37,598 nt of DNA from JBMTVT01 sp049451635 (GCA_049451635.1 JBMTVT010000014.1:1-37598); one strand, 5' to 3'. Positions 16,892 to 25,332 are shown, counted from the first letter of the stretch. Numbers and translations are program-made. The notes: generated by a model not told the origin, from the letters alone.

Positions 16892-17272
16892 TTATTTCAC
16901 AGAAATCACGCTAATCTCTACATTCACATCTTTTGGTAACCTAGCTACTTGAACCGTTTCTCGAGCTGGAGCATTGGTATCATCAAAATAACTGCCGTAA
17001 ATATTGTTGATAGATGCAAAATCATCCATATTAATGATAAAAATCGTTGATTTTATCACATTATTAAAATCCATGTTAGCAGCACTTAAAATAGCTTTTA
17101 GGTTTTCCATAACTTGTTTGGTCTCCGTTTTAATATCATCTAAAACTAAAGCATTCGTTTTGGGATTGATAGCAATTTGACCTGATGTATATAATGTGTT
17201 TCCAACTAAAACAGCTTGACTATATGGCCCTATAGGTGCAGGTGCATTTGGGGTTGTAATAATTTTTTTCAT
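16892..17272 (-). CDS. ridA: RidA family reactive enamine/imine deaminase
   Basis: A 126-residue protein of the YjgF/YER057c/UK114 family, which hydrolyses 2-aminoacrylate-type intermediates released by PLP enzymes. Seen: the N-terminal PNAPAPIGPYSQAV at 8-21, LYTSGQI near 27-33, the conserved Arg in NAPARETVQVARLPKD near 101-116, and EISVISV at the C-terminus. Full length for the family. It starts 18 bp after the lptD stop on the same strand, so it is probably co-transcribed with lptD, and it converges on the hybrid kinase with a 4-bp gap. Confidence 0.94.
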   Translation of the reverse strand: MKKIITTPNAPAPIGPYSQAVLVGNTLYTSGQIAINPKTNALVLDDIKTETKQVMENLKAILSAANMDFNNVIKSTIFIINMDDFASINNIYGSYFDDTNAPARETVQVARLPKDVNVEISVISVK

Positions 17273-17290
17273 GTATTAAATTTTAAGATA

Positions 17291-20047
17291 TTACAATCTA
17301 ATATCTGGTTGTCTTCGTTTTTCGTATTTAAGGTCTTTTAATAGGCTAGATTTAATACCAATGAAGAAATTCCAAGAGGTTCTTGTACTAAAAGGAATCC
17401 AGCTAAAATTCATACGCCAACTTAATAAATCACGTTCAAAGCGTAATTGAGTATAGGTGAATCCTGCATTCTTCAAATCATAACCAGATGAAGCGCCAAC
17501 AGACCACTTATCAGATAATTGGATATCGCCTGAAAACATAAGTGAATGAGAAGAAATTTCATTTTGTCGCCTAGAATTCGTGTAGTTAACAGCATAGGCA
17601 ATCCTTAAGTTCCAAGGTATTTTAAAATTGTAAAACTCACTTGGTACTTCATCTTCATCATCTTCACCTGCATTTATTTGTTGATTTGCAAAGTCTTGTG
17701 AAACTCCAAATAAATCATCGTCTCGCCCGCCACTGCGTAGATTTTCATCTATACCTGCTTTTTTGTTTTTGTCATCGTCTTTACCTGTTTTTTTACTGGA
17801 AATAGACCAGCTTGCAGTCAAATTTGCACTAGTTAACCTAAATAAGCTCCCACCATTATCAATATTAAATTTATCTATTCGGTTATTGTTGTTATCTAGT
17901 GCGTAAGGATCTAAAGTTGCCCCAAAATTTATATTCAATTTATTTTTAAAAAGTTGTGTGCCACCACTCATTCTTACTGGGCTCCATTGCAATGAGTCAC
18001 CTGCAAAATTGTATGAACTGGAAAAGGTTAAGTTGTTTAATAAAATAATTTTTTTAGGCTCTGTTGCAATACTATCTTTGTCTTTTACTTTTGCCTCAAA
18101 GTTATTGGAAACTGAAATTCCCATAGAGCTAGAAAAATTCTTGTTAGGAGTACCAAATATACCTTGCTCAAAACGCGTAAAATCTACATCACTTGTAGTT
18201 AATCCATCAGCACTTATAACTTCATAGGTGTCATAATATTTATTAAAAGCAGGATTGATGTTGTAGTTAATAGAGGGTCTCATAACATGCCTTATCTTTT
18301 GAATTTTAGGATCTTTACCTTCTTTTTCAAAATTAAACATACCATAAATTGTGGTACCTATACTGGTGCTAAAATTGTATGTTCTAAAGGTGTCAAAACC
18401 ATTAGAGGTAGTTGTTATAGCCTTTCTTTCAACAGGGTCGTAAGTTTTATCTATGGTTTTAAAAGTCCACACTTCGTTATAACTTGTGCTGGCACTCATA
18501 CTAAAGTATTTAAACACCTTAAAATTAGTGCTTAACGGAATACTGTGTTGAAAACCAGCTTTAGCATCATCAAACATTTCTTTTTTAAAGAAAAGGGAAT
18601 CAGTGGTTTGTATCCTGTTTTCAGCGCGTAAATTATACTGAAAATTGATGTTTTGGATAATACCTTTTTTTGAACCTGTTTTTGAAGCAAAAGGATACAT
18701 TCTACCAACACTGCCTTGAAACGTCGGTAAGGTCATGTTAATGGTTTCTGTATTTGTGTTTTGTGAATGCGTTGCCGTTACACTGAAATTAACTTGGGGT
18801 TCTCCTTCAAATGTTTTTGAATAGGAAACTGACGATGATAGTGTGTTGTTTAAAAATGATCCAGCGTTTACTTGATTTATAGAATTTCGGTAATATTTGC
18901 TACTACCTAAGTTTACAGAAGCCGAAAAGCGAGAACTTGGATTAGCTTTGGAATCTTGACTGTGCGACCAACGTATATTGTAAATAGTTCCTCTGGAATA
19001 ATCTGGAAAGCCACGTTCACTAGTTATTAAATTTTCGTACCTAAAACCTACATTACCCCTAAATTTATAACGTTTTGCATAGGTACTCTCCAATCTAGTA
19101 CCCCAGCTGCCATTAGTGTAATAATCTCCCAAAACGGCTAAATCTATATAATCGCTGATAGCAAAATAATACCCGCCGTTCTGTAAAAAGAAACCTCTAT
19201 CATTTTGCTCACCAAAAGTGGGAATGATGACTCCAGAAGTTTGTTTTTCACTTTGAGGAAAAAAACCAAATGGTAACCCCAAAGGCGTAGGTACATCATA
19301 AATAAAAAGGTTTGCTAACCCTGTTACAATTTTTTTACCTGGTACAATTTTAGCTTTCCTGAGTTTGATGTAATATTCAGGGTCTTCTAAGTTTTCAGAA
19401 GTGGTATATTTGGCATTTTTTAAAAAGTAAACGGAGTCATTTTCTTTTTTTGTTACTTGTGCAATAACAGTTCCTTCACCTTGTTCGGTTTTAGAGTTGT
19501 AAATAAGCGCTTTTTTAGTATCAGTATTAAAAACAATGGAGTCTGGCTCAACCACATTACTGCCTTGGGTGAAAACGGGTTTTTGTGTGTAGCCTTCAAT
19601 AGAATCGATTATACCTTTGGCGTAAACCGTATTTTTGGTGTAATCTATGGTTATACTACCAGCAGTTATGTTCATATCGCCATAATCAATCTTTGCTTGG
19701 TTATATAAAAATAATTTTTGTTTTTTTTGGCTAAAAGTCGTGTAATCTTCAGCATGATATTTAACAATAAACTCAAGAAGGTCTTTGTTAGATTTAATAG
19801 AATCTGTTAAAGTTGTGTCTTGGATTTTTTCAGAGGATTCAATAGTAGCTATACTATCGGTACTTACAACCAAACTATCCTTTACAGTTCTTTCAATTGT
19901 TTTACCTTTTTTAGGAATATCCTGGGCGTAGCTCAACATGTTAATAAACAATGTAAAACTTAAGGCAAAAAGTATTTTAAAGTTGTTTGTGTGCAACGCT
20001 TTTAAATGTATTTTTGTAAAAGTATGGCTCGGTTTTTGAAAAGCCAA
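17291..20047 (-). CDS. lptD: Putative LPS-assembly outer-membrane protein LptD (Bacteroidota type)
   Basis: A 918-residue outer-membrane protein. Seen: a signal-like hydrophobic segment (about 24-41, ending SYAQ), an LptA/OstA-like periplasmic domain (about 90-240), including FFPQSEKQTSGVIIPTFGEQ near 265-284, then a long C-terminal beta-barrel with alternating aromatic strands and an acidic loop containing DDDLFG and GEDDEDE. Family role: the outer-membrane translocon that inserts lipopolysaccharide, with LptE. The start is TTG at 20047, supported by an N-terminus (KPSHTFTKI, KALHTN) that I recall as conserved in relatives; the next in-frame Met lies at residue 37 within the signal segment. 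A TAATTTTG -7-like box overlaps this TTG, which argues for caution. Divergent from the amidase; followed by ridA. Confidence 0.88.
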   Translation of the reverse strand: MAFQKPSHTFTKIHLKALHTNNFKILFALSFTLFINMLSYAQDIPKKGKTIERTVKDSLVVSTDSIATIESSEKIQDTTLTDSIKSNKDLLEFIVKYHAEDYTTFSQKKQKLFLYNQAKIDYGDMNITAGSITIDYTKNTVYAKGIIDSIEGYTQKPVFTQGSNVVEPDSIVFNTDTKKALIYNSKTEQGEGTVIAQVTKKENDSVYFLKNAKYTTSENLEDPEYYIKLRKAKIVPGKKIVTGLANLFIYDVPTPLGLPFGFFPQSEKQTSGVIIPTFGEQNDRGFFLQNGGYYFAISDYIDLAVLGDYYTNGSWGTRLESTYAKRYKFRGNVGFRYENLITSERGFPDYSRGTIYNIRWSHSQDSKANPSSRFSASVNLGSSKYYRNSINQVNAGSFLNNTLSSSVSYSKTFEGEPQVNFSVTATHSQNTNTETINMTLPTFQGSVGRMYPFASKTGSKKGIIQNINFQYNLRAENRIQTTDSLFFKKEMFDDAKAGFQHSIPLSTNFKVFKYFSMSASTSYNEVWTFKTIDKTYDPVERKAITTTSNGFDTFRTYNFSTSIGTTIYGMFNFEKEGKDPKIQKIRHVMRPSINYNINPAFNKYYDTYEVISADGLTTSDVDFTRFEQGIFGTPNKNFSSSMGISVSNNFEAKVKDKDSIATEPKKIILLNNLTFSSSYNFAGDSLQWSPVRMSGGTQLFKNKLNINFGATLDPYALDNNNNRIDKFNIDNGGSLFRLTSANLTASWSISSKKTGKDDDKNKKAGIDENLRSGGRDDDLFGVSQDFANQQINAGEDDEDEVPSEFYNFKIPWNLRIAYAVNYTNSRRQNEISSHSLMFSGDIQLSDKWSVGASSGYDLKNAGFTYTQLRFERDLLSWRMNFSWIPFSTRTSWNFFIGIKSSLLKDLKYEKRRQPDIRL

Positions 20048-20211
20048 AATTACATATATTTTTCTGGGATTGATTTATTATTAATTAAAAATTTAAAATT
20101 AAAAACCTATGCAAATGCATCAGGTAATAAAGCAAGTTTTTTGATCGTTAGTTCTATATAAAAAAGAGATGTTTAAATCAGTCATTAAAATATTTTTACA
20201 GTTTCTTATAA

Positions 20212-21366
20212 ATGAAATGGATGACAATACATAGTATTCGCAACATAAAAACGAAACGAGTATTACTTTTCGTATGCTTTATCATAGTATTAACATTTTC
20301 TTCTTTTATAAATAAAGATGAAATGACCCACACAAAAAAGTTTGTTGTGGTTTTAGACGCTGGCCATGGTGGAAAAGATCCTGGAAAGCCTTCTAAATAT
20401 GGATATAAAGAAAAAGATATTGCCTTAAAAATAGTATTATTGGTAGGTAAGCAATTAGAGAAAAACCCCAATATAAAAGTCGTATACACTCGTAAAACAG
20501 ATGTTTTTATAGAGTTGGCCGACAGACCAAAAATAGCTAATAAAGCTGATGCCGATTTATTTGTTTCTATCCACTGTAATGCCCATCATACGCAAGCTTA
20601 TGGTACTGAAACCTATGTTTTGGATGTTGGCAATACAAATCGAAATTTTGAGGTTGCCAAGGCTGAAAACGAGGTGATTTTTTTAGAAGATAATTATGAA
20701 GAAAAATATGGGGGCTTTAATCCTAATTCGCCTGAATCTTTCTTGGCATTATCTGTTGTTCAGGAAGAATACATAGACCAAAGTATTTTGCTAGCTAGTT
20801 TAATTGAAAAAAACTTTGCCAATAAAATAAAAAGAAAAAGTAGAGGTGTAAAACAAGCTAGTTTATGGGTAATACATCAAACGGCAATGCCCAGTGTATT
20901 AATAGAAACAGGGTTCGTTACCAATAAAAGCGAAGGCGCTTATTTAAATTCATCCAAGGGGCAGCAAGAAATATCAGCATCAATTGTCAATGCTGTTTTA
21001 GAATACAAATATACTATCGACGATAATATTGGAGAATATATTCCAATAACAGAACATGATATAGCTGTTGATGAAACCTATCCTCTGGATAAAAATTCAA
21101 GTGATATTGTATTCAAAATACAAATTGCTGCAAGCTCAAATGCACTTGATACCAAGTCTTATAATTTTAAAGGTTTGGAAACCATAAGCAGATTAAAAGA
21201 AGGAAATCTATACAAATACTTTTATGGCAGTACTACCAATTACCAAGACACTAAAAATCTAGAAGAACAAGCTAGAGAAAAAGGTTATACTTCTAGTTTT
21301 GTAGTAGCTTTTAAAGAAGGTAAAAAAATTGAATTAATCGATGCATTAAAATCAACTGCTAATTAG
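20212..21366 (+). CDS. N-acetylmuramoyl-L-alanine amidase (Amidase_3, zinc-dependent)
   Basis: A 384-residue periplasmic peptidoglycan hydrolase that cleaves the bond between N-acetylmuramic acid and L-Ala. Seen: one N-terminal hydrophobic segment (about 17-33) as signal or anchor, then the Amidase_3 domain with zinc ligands His52 (DAGHGG), Glu67 and His121 (SIHCNA) and the catalytic Glu232 (LIETGFVTN). The C-terminal part (about 300-380) has a SPOR-like pattern (VFKIQIAASS, then FKGLETISRLKEGNLYKYFYG), suggesting binding to denuded glycan at the septum. It resembles AmiC-type division amidases of the phylum. MlaD follows 51 bp downstream on the same strand. Divergent from lptD. Confidence 0.93.
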   Translation: MKWMTIHSIRNIKTKRVLLFVCFIIVLTFSSFINKDEMTHTKKFVVVLDAGHGGKDPGKPSKYGYKEKDIALKIVLLVGKQLEKNPNIKVVYTRKTDVFIELADRPKIANKADADLFVSIHCNAHHTQAYGTETYVLDVGNTNRNFEVAKAENEVIFLEDNYEEKYGGFNPNSPESFLALSVVQEEYIDQSILLASLIEKNFANKIKRKSRGVKQASLWVIHQTAMPSVLIETGFVTNKSEGAYLNSSKGQQEISASIVNAVLEYKYTIDDNIGEYIPITEHDIAVDETYPLDKNSSDIVFKIQIAASSNALDTKSYNFKGLETISRLKEGNLYKYFYGSTTNYQDTKNLEEQAREKGYTSSFVVAFKEGKKIELIDALKSTAN

Positions 21367-21389
21367 ACCTGTTCTTTTTAAATTTATAT

Positions 21390-21397
21390 TAAATTTG
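21390..21397 (+). promoter_or_regulatory. Candidate -7 box upstream of the MlaD-like gene
   Basis: TAAATTTG matches the Bacteroidota -7 consensus TAnnTTTG exactly and ends 20 bp before the ATG at 21418. No convincing TTG at the -33 distance is seen. It could drive the mlaD gene separately from the amidase, but chance matches are common in this AT-rich DNA. Confidence 0.3.
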
Positions 21398-21417
21398 TTT
21401 CAAACATATTTATTTTG

Positions 21418-22542
21418 ATGATATCTAAAGAACTTAAAACAGGCATACTAGCATTATCAGGAATTATACTTTTTATTTTTGGGTTTAATTATTTAAAAGG
21501 AAAAAACCTTTTCGAGGCCACCAATGTATACTTTACCGAATTTAATTATAATGCCTTGAGTAACTCCTCAGTAGTTACTGTTAAAGGTAATACTGTTGGG
21601 AAAATATCTAATATAACTTACGACTATAAAACAGGAAAAACACGTGTTGCTTTTTTTGTTAATGACCAGTTGGAGTTTTCAAAAAACAGTATTGTTAGAA
21701 TGTATCAAACAGGTTTGATGGGTGGTAATGCTTTGGCTATTATTGTTGATAAAGAAGGAGAAATGGCAAAACCAGGAGATGTATTGAAATCTGAAGTTGA
21801 AGTTGGTTTAGTAACTAGCCTTTCAAGAAATTTTTCTGGATTAAGTAGTAATTTAGATTCTACTTTAAAATCAACCGATTCTCTCATTAAGAGTTTAAAT
21901 AAGGTGGTTAATGATGACTCAGAAAAAGGCTTAAAGCGAACCGTTGAGCAGCTTAATGAGACCTTAAAATCGTTTGAAGCCACTTCCAATACGGTGAATG
22001 GTTTGATTAATAAAAACAATGAAAATATAACAACCACTATTGAAAGTTTTAAAAAAACCAGTCAAGATCTAGCATCTGTATCAACCGAACTTAAATATGC
22101 TGAAATTAGTAAAACCATAGAATCTTTAAATAAAACGTTAACAAGCTTAAATAGCGTATTGGAAAAGGTCGATAATGGTCAGGGTACATTAGGAAAATTA
22201 CTTAAAGAAGAAGGGTTGTATAACAACATTGAAGCAGCCACAAAAGAAATGGAAGAGCTGATACGGGATATTAAATTGCATCCTGTGCGTTACAGAAGAA
22301 TTCTATCCAAAAAAGAAATTCCTTACGAAGCAGAACCATCTTTAAATAGCGTATTGGAAAAGGTCGATAATGGTCAGGGTACATTAGGAAAATTACTTAA
22401 AGAAGAAGGGTTGTATAACAACATTGAAGCAGCCACAAAAGAAATGGAAGAGCTGATACGGGATATTAAATTGCATCCTGTGCGTTACAGAAGAATTCTA
22501 TCCAAAAAAGAAATTCCTTACGAAGCAGAACCATCTAACTAA
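21418..22542 (+). CDS. MlaD/MCE-domain lipid-transport protein with duplicated C-terminus
   Basis: A protein of 374 residues from ATG 21418 (a TTG lies directly before it). Seen: an N-terminal membrane anchor (about 8-25), an MCE domain (about 35-115) with FTEFNYNALSNSSVVTVKGN and the pore-loop-like LMGGNALAII, then a long helical region (130-240). The C-terminal 65-residue block (beginning LNSVLEKVDNGQGTLGKLL, ending YEAEPS) is present twice in tandem, with identical DNA. Without the second copy the protein would be about 309 residues, which I believe is the usual size. Family role: substrate-binding part of an ABC lipid-trafficking system between inner and outer membranes. No MlaE or MlaF gene is adjacent. 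Follows the amidase gene and precedes the Fe-S membrane gene by 10 bp. Confidence 0.9.
   Translation: MISKELKTGILALSGIILFIFGFNYLKGKNLFEATNVYFTEFNYNALSNSSVVTVKGNTVGKISNITYDYKTGKTRVAFFVNDQLEFSKNSIVRMYQTGLMGGNALAIIVDKEGEMAKPGDVLKSEVEVGLVTSLSRNFSGLSSNLDSTLKSTDSLIKSLNKVVNDDSEKGLKRTVEQLNETLKSFEATSNTVNGLINKNNENITTTIESFKKTSQDLASVSTELKYAEISKTIESLNKTLTSLNSVLEKVDNGQGTLGKLLKEEGLYNNIEAATKEMEELIRDIKLHPVRYRRILSKKEIPYEAEPSLNSVLEKVDNGQGTLGKLLKEEGLYNNIEAATKEMEELIRDIKLHPVRYRRILSKKEIPYEAEPSN
22147..22536 (+). repeat. Perfect 195-bp tandem duplication inside the MlaD-like gene
   Basis: Copy 1 is 22147-22341 and copy 2 is 22342-22536. I compared them base by base and found no difference. The unit is 65 codons, so the frame is kept, and copy 2 runs into the original last codon and stop. 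The bases flanking the junctions differ (C versus T before each copy, T versus A after), so the repeat ends are exact. This is a very recent event or an assembly artefact. Confidence 0.97.
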
Positions 22543-22552
22543 TTTATTATTA

Positions 22553-23890
22553 ATGAATTACATAGACAATATACTATTTGTTATTATACTAGTTTTAGGT
22601 ATCGGTTACTTTACTAAAAACGTAAAAAAACTAATCCGAAATATTAAATTGGGCAAAGAAGTAGATCTAAGTGATAATAAATCACAACGTATACAAAACA
22701 TGGCTTTAATTGCCTTTGGGCAAAGTAAAATGGTACGTCGCCCAATAGCGGGGATGCTCCACGGTATTGTGTATCTAGGTTTTATCATCATTAATATTGA
22801 AGTTTTAGAAATTATCATTGATGGCATTCTTGGAACCCATAGAGTCTTTGCTTTTATGGGAACATTTTATAATGTATTGATTGGGGCATTCGAAACTTTA
22901 GCATTTTTGGTTTTGGTCTCTGTTGTCGTGTTTTGGATACGAAGAAACATTATGAAGCTAAGTCGTTTTTGGAAACCAGAAATGACTAAGTGGCCAAAAA
23001 ATGATGCCAACTACATCTTGTATTTTGAAATGGTTTTAATGTGTTTATTTTTAATAATGAATGCAGCAGACCAAACCATTCAAATAATGCCTGGAGCTCC
23101 AGATAATCATTATGTGGCAGCAGGAAGTTATCCTATAAGTCAATTTTTAGTACCACTATTTGATGGTTTTAATTACGGAAGCGCTGTTTTTATAGAACGT
23201 GCTGCTTGGTGGTTACACATAGTAGGTATCTTAATATTCTTAAACTATCTATACTATTCAAAACACCTTCATATTTTATTGGCATTCCCAAATACGTATT
23301 ACGGTAAATTAACACCACAAGGTCAGTTCAATAACCTGGAAGCAGTTACCAAGGAAGTTAAAATGATGATGGACCCCAACATCGATCCATTCGCAGCACC
23401 TACCGAAGGAACAGATACTCCAATGCCAGAAAAATTTGGAGCCAGTGATGTAAAAGATTTAAGTTGGGTAAGTTTATTAAATGCCTACACCTGTACCGAA
23501 TGTGGTCGCTGTACCAGCGAATGTCCTGCAAACCAAACAGGTAAAAAATTGTCGCCTCGAAAAATTATGATGGATACCAGAGACCGTTTAGAAGAAGTCG
23601 GTAAAAATATCGATGCCAATAACGGTGAGTTTAAGGACGATGGTAAACAACTTTTAGATAACTATATAACAAGAGAAGAGTTATGGGCATGTACCTCGTG
23701 CAACGCCTGTGTAGAGGCTTGTCCGGTAAGTATCGATCCCTTGTCAATCATTCTAGAAATGCGCCGTTATCTGGTTATGGAACAGTCGTCTGCACCAGTC
23801 GAGTTAAACAACATGATGACGAATATTGAGAATAATGGCGCCCCATGGCCGTATAATCAAATGGATAGGTTAAACTGGAAAAACGAATAA
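22553..23890 (+). CDS. Membrane (Fe-S)-binding protein, HdrE/HdrC-like fusion
   Basis: A 445-residue protein. The N-terminal half (1-245) has about five membrane helices with conserved His residues in GMLHGIVYLG and WWLHIVG, a NarI/HdrE-like cytochrome b arrangement. The C-terminal half has two 4Fe-4S motifs: CTECGRCTSECP starting at Cys314 and CTSCNACVEACP starting at Cys380, as in HdrC/GlpC-type proteins. The next gene encodes the CCG-domain (HdrB-like) partner. By inference the two form a membrane-bound quinone-linked oxidoreductase whose electron donor is unknown. Starts 10 bp after the MlaD-like stop, so probably the same transcript. Confidence 0.86.
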   Translation: MNYIDNILFVIILVLGIGYFTKNVKKLIRNIKLGKEVDLSDNKSQRIQNMALIAFGQSKMVRRPIAGMLHGIVYLGFIIINIEVLEIIIDGILGTHRVFAFMGTFYNVLIGAFETLAFLVLVSVVVFWIRRNIMKLSRFWKPEMTKWPKNDANYILYFEMVLMCLFLIMNAADQTIQIMPGAPDNHYVAAGSYPISQFLVPLFDGFNYGSAVFIERAAWWLHIVGILIFLNYLYYSKHLHILLAFPNTYYGKLTPQGQFNNLEAVTKEVKMMMDPNIDPFAAPTEGTDTPMPEKFGASDVKDLSWVSLLNAYTCTECGRCTSECPANQTGKKLSPRKIMMDTRDRLEEVGKNIDANNGEFKDDGKQLLDNYITREELWACTSCNACVEACPVSIDPLSIILEMRRYLVMEQSSAPVELNNMMTNIENNGAPWPYNQMDRLNWKNE

Positions 23891-23898
23891 TTTAATAA

Positions 23899-23975
23899 TT
23901 AGGGCGTTACCCTAAAACAAGTTCAGGGTCGGGCTTTTCGCGCTACAAGGTAGCCAGCTGCAATCCCTAACGCAA
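23899..23975. repeat. Palindromic interspersed-repeat-like element
   Basis: The 103-bp gap between the two redox genes holds an element unlike its AT-rich surroundings. It begins with TTAGGG-CGTTA-CCCTAA (23899-23904 with 23910-23915 paired), contains GGGTCGGGCTTTTCGC, has a hairpin GCTAC-AAG-GTAGC (23942-23954), and ends in CAATCCCTAACGC. From memory, similar GGGCGTTnCCC...TCGGGCT...ATCCCTAACGC elements are scattered in flavobacterial intergenic regions. I could not check other copies, as only one is in the window. Confidence 0.6.
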
Positions 23976-23993
23976 AATAAACAACTCAACAAT

Positions 23994-24785
23994 ATGAGCG
24001 AAACAATCAAAGTGCCAACCATGGCAGAATTTATGGCACAAGGCAAACAACCCGAAGTATTGTTTTGGGTAGGTTGCGCCGGAAGTTTTGATGATAGAGC
24101 AAGAAAAATAACCAAATCCTTTGTAAAACTTTTAAACAAAGCAAACGTAGAATTTGCAGTTCTTGGAACCGAAGAAAGTTGTACAGGTGATCCTGCAAAA
24201 CGTGCTGGTAATGAGTTTTTGTTTCAAATGCAGGCAGTAACTAACATTGAGGTTTTAAATGCATATGAAGTTAAAAAAATAGTAACGGCTTGCCCACACT
24301 GTTTCAATACCATAAAAAATGAATACCCAGAATTAGGTGGGAATTATGAAGTAATGCACCACACACAATTTTTAAAAACGTTGTTGGATGAAGGCCGGCT
24401 AACCATTGAAGGAGGAAAATTCAAAGGCAAACGTATTACATTTCACGACCCTTGCTATTTAGGTCGTGCCAATAATGTTTATGAGGCACCACGAGAGCTC
24501 ATTCAAAAATTAGAAGCCGAATTGGTTGAAATGAAAAATTGCCGCAAAAATGGATTATGTTGTGGGGCAGGAGGAGCACAAATGTTTAAAGAGCCCGAAA
24601 AGGGCAACAAGGATGTGAATATAGAACGCACCGAACAAGCATTAGAAGTTAAACCTGAAATTATTGCTGCTGGCTGCCCATTTTGTAACACCATGATTAC
24701 CGATGGTGTTAAAGCCAAAGAAAGAGAAAATGATATAGCAGTGATGGATGTAGCAGAGTTAATAGCTAATGCTCAGGATTTATGA
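23994..24785 (+). CDS. CCG-domain (Fe-S)-binding protein, HdrB/LutA-like
   Basis: A 263-residue soluble protein with two cysteine-rich CCG domains. Seen: GCAGSFDDRARK near 23-34, CTGDPAKRAG near 62-71 and ACPHCFN near 99-105 in the first; HDPCYLGR near 147-154, CRKNGLCCGAGG near 180-191 and GCPFCNTMI near 222-230 in the second. These match the CX(n)CCGX(n)CXXC pattern that binds an unusual iron-sulfur cluster in heterodisulfide reductase B, GlpC and LutA. With the preceding HdrEC-like gene it likely forms an oxidoreductase complex that interacts with the quinone pool. The substrate (possibly a thiol, lactate, glycolate or glycerol phosphate) is not readable. ATG start follows the palindromic element. 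Confidence 0.87.
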   Translation: MSETIKVPTMAEFMAQGKQPEVLFWVGCAGSFDDRARKITKSFVKLLNKANVEFAVLGTEESCTGDPAKRAGNEFLFQMQAVTNIEVLNAYEVKKIVTACPHCFNTIKNEYPELGGNYEVMHHTQFLKTLLDEGRLTIEGGKFKGKRITFHDPCYLGRANNVYEAPRELIQKLEAELVEMKNCRKNGLCCGAGGAQMFKEPEKGNKDVNIERTEQALEVKPEIIAAGCPFCNTMITDGVKAKERENDIAVMDVAELIANAQDL

Positions 24786-24791
24786 TTTTTA

Positions 24792-24820
24792 GTCATGCTA
24801 AGCGTAGTTAAAGCATCTCA
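24792..24820. repeat. Short interspersed-repeat-like remnant
   Basis: The sequence from GTCATGCTAAGCGTAGT to GCATCTCA lies just after a stop codon and resembles the GTCATGCTGAGCG-AGTCGAAGCATCTCA element that I recall as common in Flavobacteriia intergenic DNA, here with a few changes. Function is unknown. Only one copy is in this window, so repetition itself cannot be shown here. Confidence 0.4.
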
Positions 24821-24846
24821 TCATTCAATAACAAAATTCACTAAAA

Positions 24847-25332
24847 ATGCTAGTAGACTTTAATACTTTACCAGAAGATTCTAGAGTTTGGATTTATCAA
24901 GCTAATCGTTCGTTTTCTGATGAAGAACTAGAACAAATACAAACCAAACTAAATACTTTTATTGAAAACTGGACTGCACATGGTAGCAATTTGCAAGCCA
25001 GTTATGCCATTAAATATAAACGTTTTATTATAATTGCTTTAAATCAGAAACTCAATGCAGCTACAGGATGTTCTATTGATGCTTCTGTACATTTTATTCA
25101 GCGATTGGAAAAGGATTACAACGTGGATTTAATGGATAAAATGAATGTATCCTACAAACAAGGTGAATATGTTGCATACAAAACCTTATCTGATTTCAGG
25201 AAAATGGCTAAAGATAAAGCCATATCACCCAAAACCATAGTTTTCAATAATCTAGTAACAAATATAGCTGAGTTCAATGAAAACTGGGAAGTTCCAGCTA
25301 GTGAAAGTTGGCACAGTCGTTTTGTTAAATAA
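24847..25332 (+). CDS. Conserved Bacteroidota protein of unknown function (often labelled ABC transporter ATPase)
   Basis: A 161-residue cytoplasmic protein without signal peptide or membrane helices. I recall its relatives being labelled as ABC transporter ATPase in databases, but this sequence has no Walker A, signature or Walker B motif, so that name is not supported. Seen: an N-terminal SRVWIYQANRSFSDEELEQI near 14-33, NLQASYAIKYKRFIIIALNQ near 47-66, and an invariant-looking core AATGCSIDASVHFIQ near 71-85 with a Cys next to a short Ser/Asp run. The C-terminus ends in SWHSRF. It follows the CCG-domain gene by 61 bp on the same strand. No function can be given. Confidence 0.82.
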   Translation: MLVDFNTLPEDSRVWIYQANRSFSDEELEQIQTKLNTFIENWTAHGSNLQASYAIKYKRFIIIALNQKLNAATGCSIDASVHFIQRLEKDYNVDLMDKMNVSYKQGEYVAYKTLSDFRKMAKDKAISPKTIVFNNLVTNIAEFNENWEVPASESWHSRFVK

